Source: Dentipellis sp. KUC8613 (Eukaryota; Basidiomycota; Agaricomycetes; Russulales; Hericiaceae). Taken from it: DNA of 64,000 bases. Location of the stretch: contig NSJX01000001.1 in NCBI GenBank assembly GCA_002286715.1, positions 2,195,898 to 2,259,897 on the forward strand, read 5' to 3'. The position numbers and the translations under genes were made by a program. Under the pieces are notes generated by a model. That model saw only the letters and a list, made by a program, of their open reading frames with translations, was not told the DNA's origin and searched no databases. Numbering within the stretch: the first letter of the stretch is position 1; each line of letters begins with the position of its first letter. Positions 34,412 to 44,411 of this stretch are shown here, one piece after another.

Positions 34412-37072
34412 TCAATGGCCCTCACGACTCCTGGCTTCCGCTAAGCTCAACTCTAGAGCAAACCTCAACTCCTCATCCTCTACTTCCCCAATAGCTGCCG
34501 CCTCGCGGTCCCAACGGTCATCGTTCTGGCTTTGCCTCGGCTGGGAGTTGGGCGCGGCCTGCGACAACGGGCGTAAGTCCCGCAGCGCCGTCGACAAGCC
34601 GGACAGAGACCGCGAAATTGGAGACGAGGAAGGCAGGCTGTGGATGGGCGTGTTCCATGCGCTGGCGGATCCCGCGCTGCCTACGGACGTCGACGACCTC
34701 CACGTGGGAGTCACGTGTCCGGAGGCGACGGAAGACGACGTGCCGTCGTGGGCTTCTTGGACCGACGGAAATTCATCCACGCCAACGGGTGTAGGCCCTA
34801 ATCGCACAGGAACAGGCGCAGAGTCTAGATTGAGAGGGCTTGCCGACAGGCCGCCAGCCTCCATCGGCTCAGGGAGGAAGCGCGGGGAGACCTGCACTTT
34901 ATTGTTCGATGATGACGGGGACGCACGAGGATACGTGCGTCCGTGCGCGGTCGAGGGGAGCAATACTGGGGAGAGTGACGCAGCGGAGTGCGGAGAGGAT
35001 TTGGGGGACGAGACATTTGGTTCGCGCTCGTCGAGATCGACTTCGAATATGTCGTCTTCATCCGCGCCGCGCCTCCGCCTGGCTTCTTCATCTCGGCTCA
35101 GCATAAGGACGTACTCGACCGCCTCACGCTCACTCAAGCCGAGCGACTCCAGCTGAGAGAGCTGCTCGCGCTCCCTTCCGAAAGTCTGCCGCGTGTGCTC
35201 GGCTTCCGCAGCGAGCTCATTCTGAGACTCAGCGATGCTATGACGAAGTTCAATTTGCTCTGGAACCATGCGAGTCAGCAAGCTTATTCTTGGCAAAACA
35301 AGATGAGACTTGGCTTACTGTGCCACTTGGCGTTGCTCTCGCGTTTGCCCTTGCCCTTTACCTTGCGGCCCGCGTCCGGTAGTCCTGCTTTCCAGGCCAG
35401 AACGCGATTTCCGAAACTGGCGACAAGTATCTCTCTTCCCAGCAATATCTGCCGAATCTCGTCATGAGTTGACGCCGCGATCGTCCGCAAGGGCTCAAAA
35501 GTCAGAGCGTCGATAATCTTAACAGTACCGCGCGAGGAGCCGACAACGATGATAGTGGAATTCAAGACAAGCGTCGTCGCATAGGCTTCAGGGAAGACGT
35601 CGATGTGCCGAGCTGGAGGAATCGGGCCATGGAACGAGGTCGCATTCCAATCGTAGATGCTGATCCCACCAAGAGAGTCCCCTGTAACCACAAAGCTGTA
35701 CCCATCGCCTGCCGGAATGAATGACGTTGCAACACAGTGAATCGGGCCGGATGCGGGATCTCCGAATACGACAGTCCCAATATTGTCTGCGGTAGCCCCG
35801 AGATTGTAGCGGTAGATGAAGGGACAGTTGGTGTAGCTTGCGAGGATGGATGGGCGTCCGGGGACGGTACTGTCGATGAAGATAGATGATACTTCCAACT
35901 TTTCATCACCCGACGGCTGGAGGGGATTGGACGAAGGAAGAACGGGAGCGGGGATCCGAACCTCTTGAATTGCCGGAGGCGCAGAGTCTGCAGCGGAAGT
36001 GGACAACAGATCGCTGAAGCGGCCAGAGTAGACGACCAACGCTCCACTTCTGGTCGCACTGATAAGAAGATTGTTCGAGATATCTTCGGCCACCTTGACG
36101 CAAGGGTCAACAAGTAATGCATCCGCATTCCTCTCCGAGGTCCATACACAGCGGAACCGATTCAGGCTCCATAATTTGATTCTCCCGTCGGCACCGGACG
36201 TGATGCACGCATCCCGGCCAGCGGACCACTTCAGCGATTCCACAGCGCCTTGATGCTCTTCTTCAACCCGACTGTGATACACCGTCGCCGCAGCCCGCGA
36301 ACCGCTCATAGTGCGGGGGTAGTACATGACAGTGAGGCTTCCATCTCGGAATCCCCAGGCAATCTTCGCGGACGCGCCCTCCGAGGTCATCGCGCACGCT
36401 GTGACGTTAGGAATGAATTCCGCGTTGGGGTTACCTATTCCCTGACCCTGAAGGGTGCCGATCGCATTTAGATACCCCTTCACCACTTTGCCTGTGAACG
36501 GGAAGGAGCGTGCGACAACCCCATACTGGACCGATGAGCTGAGAAGAGCCTCGTCGGAGAGCAGATAGATATCGGACACCGTCGCATAGTGGGGGATATG
36601 TGTGATCGTCGAGTTCCTGGAACGCTGCCAGCGCCTGTAAGGAATGAGTCAGACGGATGCGGCGACGAAAAAAGCTTGCTCTGACGAAGAGCGGGGGTAC
36701 ATACCTCTTGAGGTTATAGCGCAAGACGAACTCTCTTTTCCAAGTAGCCTCGGTCTTCCGAAGGGTGAGACTCTTGATATCTTGTAGAGTGCTCTCAGGC
36801 CCGATGGATAAGAACTGGCAAACGAAGGCTCGATGCCAGGTATTATCGTCCTTCACGTGGGTGTAGAAGTGTTTGCTCGTCCTTCCCAGAGAGATAAGAG
36901 AAATCGGGTCGAGGTACGACGTGATATGGGTGAGCGACTCCGCGGGAAGGGAGACGAGACGAGAGCGGGGGAGATCATGGGTGCCATGCTGGGTAGAGTG
37001 ATTGTGTTGCTGAGCTGCTTTGGTTCGAATGAAACTATCTTTTGGATGAATTTCAGGAGAGCGATGGTGCAT
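34412..37072 (-). CDS. F-box / WD40-like / UIM protein, Ufo1-like
   Basis: Predicted SCF ubiquitin-ligase receptor. Three exons, 37072-36705, 36634-35319 and 35259-34412, give 843 residues. The F-box is at about 39-85 (LVSLPAESLTHITSYLDPIS). WD40-like beta-propeller blades follow (AVESLKWSAGRDACITSGADGRIKLW; GGISIYDWNA; RGTVKIIDAL). The C-terminal third is charged and Ser/Pro-rich, with SPSSSNNK- and SSPISRSL-type runs, and ends in a ubiquitin-interacting motif, EVEDEELRFALELSLAEA, in the last 25 residues. The order F-box, WD40, UIM is that of yeast Ufo1, which degrades the Ho endonuclease. The start at 37072 is the only in-frame ATG upstream of the F-box. Regularly spaced GTCAC/GTGAC elements lie upstream. 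Confidence 0.85.
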
Positions 37073-38226
37073 AAAAACAGGAGGAAGTAGGCGATACAGT
37101 CTTTCACACGTCCTTGAGCCACGCGATTGAAGTTGCCCCTCCTTACACGCAGATCCAATTAAAACTTCAAATTAAAGCATAGGAAACATAAATACGTACT
37201 TGAGGAGCACACCTATATTTTTTTGTGGAACACAGAGGTGTGTGTGGAGGTGTAGAGGCAGACTACGGGGAGCGCGAGCCGAGTACAAAAACCCGTTCCT
37301 TGAGACACTGTGACGACTCGTGACTGGACGTGACGGTCTGGTACTCAGACTCGCCTCAAGCCTTATACTTTAAGCTATCTTCGTCTCTTTCAATATCTGC
37401 CTTGCCGTGTTCGTGTCCTGCAGTTGCATGATCTCCTTTATCGACAATAATGGCAGGTTTGCAGGGATGAACGAGTGAGCCGCCGTCAACACCGGTCACT
37501 TCGTCACAAGTCACAGCAAAGTCACTGGATGCCTATTTTGGCAAGTACACTGGACCTCAATGTCACCCCGAGGAGATCACCTCGTATTCCGAGCTCAATT
37601 ATGCTTGTAATGCAAAAGTAGTTGCTTCAATGTGTGTACATAGTCTCCCCGTAGTAGCTTGCTTTTTTTGAAGATTTTCAAGCATTATTTACACCGAGAA
37701 TGCTCTATCTTAAAGACGTGCTCATGCCATTTCGGCTGCAAGTCGGTGTACATAGCATTGCCCTGCTTTATTCTCTGTTTCCACGAGCTTGAAATTTTTA
37801 CACAACGGTGCCATGACTAACAAGAACAATGTGTAAAATTTTCAGATTTTTCTGAGCACGAATGGCGACGTTATCTCCGGCTGTATCAAGGACATGGGGT
37901 GGATCAAGGACGTGTGAAAGACTGTAAAAGTTTGCGACCGCAGACCAACAAGGGGGTTGTCTGCACTGAAGCCGTTCGAGATGGTGGTCGACAAGAGCGA
38001 CTCCGAGTCCTCCGAGTCAACTACATCACCGGTCACGATCGTCACGCAGCGAGTCACGTAACTTGTCACTCAACGCGTGACAGGTTAGTAGCTTGCAGGC
38101 AGGTTCAGCACTTGGAGCACTTGGATGTAGCGAGATAACTCGAGTCTCCAGGTATATGGTATACAGCCGCGAGGAGGTAATAACAGGAGTGCAATTCCAT
38201 CTTAATCGTACAATGTGTTACTTGCG
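37073..38226. promoter_or_regulatory. Upstream region of the F-box gene with spaced GTCAC/GTGAC elements
   Basis: 1.15 kb without a supported gene. It contains three clusters of the pentamer GTCAC or its complement GTGAC. Cluster one has GTGAC starting at 37310, 37320 and 37330. Cluster two has GTCAC at 37495, 37503, 37510 and 37521. Cluster three has GTCAC at 38032, 38041, 38053 and 38065, with GTGAC at 38077. The spacing is mostly 10 or 12 bases, about one helical turn, which suggests protein-binding sites. They lie upstream of the F-box gene and downstream of ARPC5. Function is inferred only. Confidence 0.45.
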
Positions 38227-38873
38227 TCATACCAATCTACGGTCCGTCATGGCCCTCACAATGCACCCTGTGCCCGCGACCTCCGTCAACTGTGTGGCGA
38301 TCTACATGAGCAGGAATTAAGCATTGCAGCAGGAGGACGCACCTTCTCGTGCCAGCCAAGCAGCACGCTGCCGCTAACGTCACCCCAGCCGGGCATCCCC
38401 ATACCCTTGTACAGGTACTTCATGAGGGTATCCTGCGAATCCTGCGACAGGGACTTGACGACGTTCGGGATGTCCGTGGCTTTGGTGCTGTTGAGGATAG
38501 TGACCAGTGTCTGAAGGGTCAGATTCTAGAGACGGAAGGAACTCTAATAAAGCAATGCACACGCTAGATTCCCGAAGTGCGCACCTTGGCTTCATCTACA
38601 TTCGGGCCATACGGCGGGGCATCCAAGATCGTCGTCAGCGCGCCCGGTATGTCACCTCTTCAACGTGGCAAGCCTATCAGCCCCAACACACATCGTCAGC
38701 GAGATGCGCAGTAGCACTCACTTTGACAGTGAACTCCGGACGGCAACCGCCTTCGCCTTCGCCTCCTCAATCACCTGGGCCGGGTCGCGCGGATCGGGTT
38801 CGTAGAGCTCGCTCTCGAGCAGCACATCCTCGTCATACGCGTCGATGTCGATTTTCCGGAAGTTCACGTCCAT
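38227..38873 (-). CDS. ARPC5: Arp2/3 complex 16-kDa subunit (p16-Arc)
   Basis: Smallest subunit of the Arp2/3 complex, which nucleates branched actin at endocytic patches. Four exons, 38873-38722, 38657-38585, 38525-38343 and 38301-38227, give 160 residues, close to the family length. Diagnostic blocks are MDVNFRKIDIDAYDEDVL at the N-terminus, ALTTILDAPPYGPNVDEAK, VVKSLSQDSQDTLMKYLYKG and LLGWHEKLTEVAGTGCIVR. The start at 38873 gives the canonical N-terminus; an ATG further upstream in the same frame at 38948 is not needed. No residue appears lost. Confidence 0.96.
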
Positions 38874-39517
38874 TGCATGCAGCAAGCGCAGCAGAAAGCG
38901 GTCAGTGTGTCTAGCGCCAGGCGCCTTCCGAGCCTCCGCATAGCTCACCGGTTTTCTGACTAAGCATCAGTTACCCATCTCAGAGTAACTGTGGCGCGTA
39001 CAAAGTAACGTCAAAACGTAGCCTTTCACTCAAATTATAAAGCCTATGAAGTCTGAGGTAAATATGCTCGTTGGAGCACGTAACGTCACAGAACATTCTG
39101 CATTCAATCCCGGAAGAATTACAGGTGACGCGCTCCCAGGCTTCAGGGGAGAGCGGAGTCTTTCTCCAAGTTCGTCGTGGCTCAACACAGCTGCAGCGTC
39201 GGTAAGGTGACCTTGTCGGGTGGAGCATGGGCTGGCTACTGGAGCTAAACTCGATGCCCGGATCTGCTGCACGAGGATAAGTTCCTCGAGAAGCCAGTCT
39301 ATCTGCGACCGTCGCCTGCCCTCGCCCTCGATCATGGCAGGCAGCCGACGAACAGCCATAAACTAGCACTTCCTATCCATACCCCCTCCTCGTGGCGACA
39401 CACCTTCACAACGAGGCACATCTAGATGAAAGCCGCACTAAGTGTTATATAAACGCTGCGGGGTCGCTGTAGGAGGCATACCTTCACCATCTATCCGTCT
39501 ATCCATCCGCATACACC
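38874..39517. other. Divergent intergenic region
   Basis: 0.64 kb between ARPC5 (-) and the unknown gene at 39518 (+). It contains the TATA box listed separately. Open frames on the minus strand here are not convincing. Confidence 0.5.
39445..39453 (+). promoter_or_regulatory. TATA box
   Basis: TTATATAAA about 65-73 bases upstream of the ATG at 39518, the expected place for a core promoter with a short leader. Confidence 0.65.
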
Positions 39518-40759
39518 ATGGTGCTCGACGCATTCAGACTCAAAGAATACGACCTCGAGCCGGTGCTCACGTCCTGGAAAGACGCGCCCCGCTTCACCGG
39601 GAACCCGAAGAAGGACTTACCGGTCGACGACTGGCTGGACCAGATCAAAGCCGGATGCGTCGAGCGCAAAGTCCCGAAGGAGTACTGGCACAAGGTCGGG
39701 CAGCACTACCTGGGCAAGGATGCCCGGGCGCGGTTCGACGAGCTCAAGGCGGTCCTGAAGAACATGCACGGCGGGCGGTACAACTGGGACTGGAAGAAGT
39801 TCAAGGTCGCGATGCGGAACATGGGTTGTGAGTAGAGCACACTATGCTGCAGTGGGGGGGGCCGAGCGTCCATCTGGCTCGGGCCTCGCCCTCGTCCGCG
39901 CCGAACGCGGAGCTGACCTCGCTTTACGTCAGGGAACATCGATCCGCATAAGACCGAGTCCTTCGAGGTGCAGAGCAAGCCCTCAGGCCTCTGGTGGATC
40001 ATCGGCAAGAACAAGCCGGAGCAGGCGCCGTCCAAGGATCCTGACGAGGCCGAGTCCAAGTCCAAGTCCGCCGAGAAGGCGTCGGGGAAGGAGAGTCGGA
40101 GTGGGCGTAGCCCGGAGAAGAAGGCGAGCACGAGCACGGCCGCCGCCAGCGAGAAGGGCGACAAGGCCGAGCGGGCGGACGAGGGCAGGAAGACGAGCTG
40201 GCTCTCGCGCGCGCCCTCGACCGCATCCTTCAGGTCCAGCGTGACCCGGCGCAGCAGCACGGACTCCGTCACGAGCGAGCTGTCGAGCGCCATGAGCACC
40301 ACGATGGCCAAAGCCGTGACGCCCTCGCCGCCCAGCTCGGTAGCATCCACGCCAGCCCAGAGCCCAGGAGAAGGTACGTGCCCTTATCTCCCGCCGCCCT
40401 TCAACCTCAGCACGGACTAAATCCTCCCTGCAGTTACAACCACGGTGACGCATGCGCCCGTGTGGCTTCTCAACGCATGCAACGCGCTAGACTTCCTCAG
40501 CACGGAGCACCCCAAGGCCATGACCGCCGTGTCGGCCATCCTTATCACCGTCGGCAGTCTCCCGGCCCTGCCTGGCATCACTGCCGGAGCCGGGGGTGCG
40601 ATTTTGGCTTCGCATGCGGTGCAGGCGGCTGGCGCGATCGCGGTCGGCGTCGGGAATTGGCTGAAGGCCGCCCAGGACGCGGCCGCTGCCAAGGCTGCGT
40701 TGGCGGAAGGCCAGCAAGGCACCGCACCGCAGGTCGACAACGCTTCTTCTGCCCGATGA
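39518..40759 (+). CDS. Unknown fungal protein with Gag-capsid-like N-terminal part
   Basis: Not a family I can name. Exons 39518-39827, 39933-40373 and 40434-40759 give 358 residues. The N-terminal 110 residues (PRFTGNPKKDLPVDDWLDQI; HKVGQHYLGKDARARFDELK; NWDWKKFKVAMRNMGW) have the layout of a Ty3-type Gag capsid: a hydrophobic F-x-G opening, then a WL helix and an L-x-G-x-A-x3-F helix. No protease, reverse transcriptase or zinc knuckle follows. The middle (about 125-250) is Lys/Ser/Glu-rich and low in complexity. The C-terminus has a hydrophobic, Ala/Gly-rich stretch (VSAILITVGSLPALPGITAG; ILASHAVQAAGAIAVGVGNW) that could be membrane-associated. Capsid kinship is a pattern impression, not a proven homology. 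It has a good TATA box and clean introns, so it is probably a working gene. Confidence 0.75.
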
Positions 40760-41374
40760 ACGGACTTTGGCAGGCAGGGAAGGGGTGGGCATCGGGGGAA
40801 GTCATCGGGCTGTTAATTATTTTATTTCTGGGGCGGGAAGAAGGGGTCCTGTTTGTATTCTGTATTAAGTAGATAGCTGGAAACACGTACAAGAAGTCAT
40901 CTTTGCTGGACAAGCTTTGTCTGTCGTGAAAGTTTGAGAAATTTCAGCATCCAGCGCTTCAGCGAATCTATAGCAATCGTAAGTCGAGTGCCGGATGGAC
41001 TCCGAGAAGACAGTGCGCCTTACGGTTTCCACGCCTTCCGCGGCAGTCGGTGTCAAAACAGTCGCTCTCGCAGATGGACACGGAACCGCGACCCTGAGGC
41101 GTTTCAGTATCATCCCAGGCTTGCGTTACTTTGGCTGACATGTGCTGGAAGTGCTGCGCCGCCGTGAACTCCGAGACCCGAATGCTCGTGCGATCCTACC
41201 AGGGAGTGGATGCTCTGACCTACGGGTGGAAAATTCTATTCTGGTGTCAATAGTATTCATACAACATTACGGTTTAAATCCGGAGACGTGTCAAAGATAG
41301 GGTTGGAGTGTGAAATGAACACCCTCTTTCATTCGCGCGTGCTTCTAGCAATTGAGTCCATCGCGCACAGACGC
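40760..41374. other. Convergent intergenic region
   Basis: 0.6 kb between the stops of the unknown gene (+) and the small protein gene (-). No feature recognised. Confidence 0.5.
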
Positions 41375-41795
41375 CTACGCGGACGAAGACGGCGCATCCG
41401 CCTCCTGCTTCGCGATGCGGATTCTATTTCGACATGAGCACCAGGATGGCAGACAGCACAGATGCGTGCACTCACTGGTTCCGGGCGGCCAGAACTCTGA
41501 TCGTCCGCTCCCGCTCGCTTTCCGTCATCTTAGGCCAGTTTGTAATCCGAGAGAGCGTCTGAAACGGTGATCATGACAGGGTGCATCAGCTTCAAAGTCG
41601 ATGGGCCGCACGTGATAAAGAAGAACGTACCCCGTCGCTGTTGACAACAAGAGGCCCTAGCGCATCGTATTTCATGGATGCGATTGTGTCCCCGCTGATG
41701 TCGAGCTTGGGTACGGACGAATCACCCGAAGTGGGCTCAGGCGCTGGGAGCAGGCCCTTCACTTCCTTGTGCTCCTCGTTGTCTTGGGATAACAT
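41375..41795 (-). CDS. Small conserved-looking fungal protein, 98 residues
   Basis: Three exons, 41795-41631, 41558-41476 and 41423-41375, join to a 98-residue protein. I do not know a function. The core, DALGPLVVNSDGTLSRITNW followed by PKMTESERERTIRVLAARNQ, has strong helical and motif-like character. As I recall, many fungal genomes carry similar small proteins with the phrase GPLVVNSDGTLSRI-NW. There is no signal peptide or membrane segment, so it is probably cytosolic, nuclear or mitochondrial. Splice donors (GTACGT, GTGAGT) and frame both fit. The downstream two exons are too short to be found by ORF length alone. Confidence 0.75.
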
Positions 41796-42229
41796 AGCGT
41801 TCGTGTGGAGATGATGTACAATGGGGTGAATAGATGGAGACTGTCTTTAAGTAGCGGACTTCGACATGCTTGGGCTCGGGAAGAGGCAGAACGTCTCGCG
41901 AAAGCTCGAGAAGGTCACGCACAGCGCGAAAGCACGTGATCGCGATCCCCTATGGGGGCTTAAAAAAGGTCTGTGTGCAAAAGACTCCCAAAGGAAGGCA
42001 CAAGCAGGGTTCGCAAGTGCTAGCAGGCAGCTCTTCATAGAATGCGGGTATATGTACAGGTGCAAAATCAAGGGATATCGTTTGGAGCGTTACAACATTG
42101 AACGCAGAAGCAGAGCAGGGAAACCAATGGTGTCGCGGCTAGTAGTCGGGATCGTGAGCCACATAGGAAATGGTAGTAGTGTACACGAGAACGAAGATGT
42201 GTCCACAATATGGGTGGTAGACGGGATAT
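41796..42229. other. Intergenic, tandem spacing
   Basis: 434 bases between the P450 stop and the start of the small protein gene, both on the minus strand. A plus-strand frame at 41866-42291 is open but has no family match and overlaps the P450 3' end, so I do not call it. Confidence 0.5.
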
Positions 42230-44411
42230 TCAGGCAGTGGAAGCCAGGGTCTGGTGAATCAATTCTTCTGCCTTCCGTGATCGCGGCTTGATCTCGCAAG
42301 GGAAATGGTCGGGATGTCTAAAGGCAGAGAGGGTCAGGTGTAGACCTCAAGATGCGGAAAATGCCCACGACTCACCTCACGAAGCCGCTCGAGAATTTGG
42401 CGAGAGGGGTGATCTCCTTGCCGTCGTCACCGACAGCCTTCTTGATGCTGAACGTCGAGATTACAGACGCCGTGATAAGCCAGACATTCGAGTCGCCGAA
42501 GAACTTCCCAGGACACTCCCTATCACGCATGGTAAGCCGGATGTTTTACGCCCCGTGAAAAAAAGCCGAATACCTTCGACCAAACCCAAATACCAGATTC
42601 TTCGGATCGGTCGCTTCAGCCGTTTCGGGATCCTGATTCCAGAATCGTTCGGGGAAGAATCGGTGCGGGTCCATATAAATGTCTTCATCCCTCGTCATCG
42701 CCCTGATTTATGGTCAAAAACGTTAATCCCTATGAGCGCGGAAAAGCATAAAGTTTCGCTGACCAGATATTCGGAATCACCATCGTGTCGGCGGGTATGT
42801 CGTAACCTCTGTACTCATCATCCTTCATGCATCGATGAGGGATGCCCAGGGGAACCGGTGCGCTCCATCTACCGTTGAGTAAGTAACGGCATGGAAACCA
42901 CGCGCGAAGAGACAATTACCGGTAGAGCTCCTTCATCACGCATTCGAGATACGGCAACGAAGGGCGGTCAGCAAAATCTGGAAGGCGGTCAAAGCCAACG
43001 ACCTCGTCGAGCTCGGCTTGCACTTTTTTCAGGACTTCCGGATGGAGCGTCATCGCGAGGAAGAGAGCCACGAGGAGAGCCGAGGTCTACGGTGGAAGAT
43101 TCGTGCCGTACAGCCGAAACCGTGAGCACACGGTTTTCTGACACACGAGAGCGTATCTGACTCACCGTATCAGTAGCAGCTGCGACACCAAGAAGCTTTG
43201 GCGTCAGAAAATTGCGCTAGCGTCAGAGTTATGATGACCGGGCGCACCAGCGTACAGAACCCCCGCGGCCCCCTTGATATCCTCTTCATCGTAGGCGGTC
43301 GATTTGCCAGACTCGTTGGCGTCAATCAGATCAGACGTGAACGACGGAATAGCCGTTCCCGCAGCCTATAGACACCAATTGAGCGATCAGGCGGGCCATA
43401 AAAGCAGAATCAGCCGACCATTGTGTTTTGGACCATCTGGTACGGCGTGTCCAGCATCTTCCGCACTTTCACCTTCGTCTTGAAGGCACGACGCTTAAAT
43501 CCTGCGCCAGGCATCCACGCAGGCAGGTTCTTCACTGCCGACGATGACGTTGCTCCATAAGCGCCAAATTGACTTTAAACGCCGACAGCAAGCCACTTAC
43601 GCGCCGGGAAGAAGTCGACGAGCATTGAGCCCGGGGTCAGGTCCTTGACGGTATCGGTTGCGGCGTCTTCCGCCAGCCCCACATACAGTTCATCCACGGA
43701 ATTCACCGTGTGACCGTATGCTATCTTCATGATTGTGCCGGCGGCGAATCTAGAGCAGGCAAGATGAAAACCTGGCCAGCGACCCGCAGTGCTGGACAAA
43801 CCTTCGAACGTGCCTGTCGAAGGCATCTGGAGCGTCCAGAAGCCCTGCGAGGAGCAGGCAAGACTCGCGACGCTGGAGCGGGCGGAATTCAAGCGCTGCC
43901 TGTTGGTTGAAGTGGTCCTGTATCAGACGCCGATGCTTGCGGAACCGTTCCCCGTAAGGCATGTTCGTAATGACAGAGTCCCAGCCCATCCTGCAGACGA
44001 CACTGTCAGGTGGCCGCGCGCAGAAGACGAAGCGGGACATACAGTTCGCTCATCAGCACCATGCGCGGGCGGCACGAATAATTGAGGCTCCGTTTCTCCA
44101 TTAGATCCTGGGCGGCTGTCAACGAGTTGAGGATCACCATCTCGCGCCCGAAGACTCTGGCGTGGATGACATCCCCTGCGCCGCGTCAGACTCGAACGCG
44201 CGTGCGGGCAAGTACGAATGTCGCGCTCACCGTATGTCTTTCTCCACTCCGCGAACATTTCCTCCTGCGTGCCATCAAATGTCATTTGGCGCAGATTCCC
44301 AATGATTGGGTCGGGTCGTGGACCAGGAGGGAAGTTCAGGCGTCGCCGCGTCAGCCACCTGAAGACGAGCAAGACAGCCACGGCCGGGAGAATGAAGTAC
44401 ATGTCTGCCAT
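42230..44411 (-). CDS. Cytochrome P450 monooxygenase
   Basis: Membrane-anchored heme monooxygenase. Twelve exons, from 44411-44231 to 42317-42230, join without frame error to 510 residues, a normal length; exon 43179-43166 is only 14 bases. An N-terminal anchor ([17 protein letters not shown]) and the proline hinge [13 protein letters not shown] open the protein. The I-helix reads AAATDTTSA, a variant of AGxDTT with alanine for glycine. The K-helix ExxR is KELYR (E353, R356). The heme loop FGFGRRECPG has the ligand cysteine at about 436 and is split by an intron after GR. The ER and substrate recognition regions give no clear subfamily. No terpene or polyketide synthase is adjacent, so a role in degradation or detoxification is as likely as in biosynthesis. 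Confidence 0.94.

Noticed and set aside
41866..42291. 141-codon plus-strand frame
   Set aside because: Overlaps the P450 3' coding end on the other strand and shows no family features.
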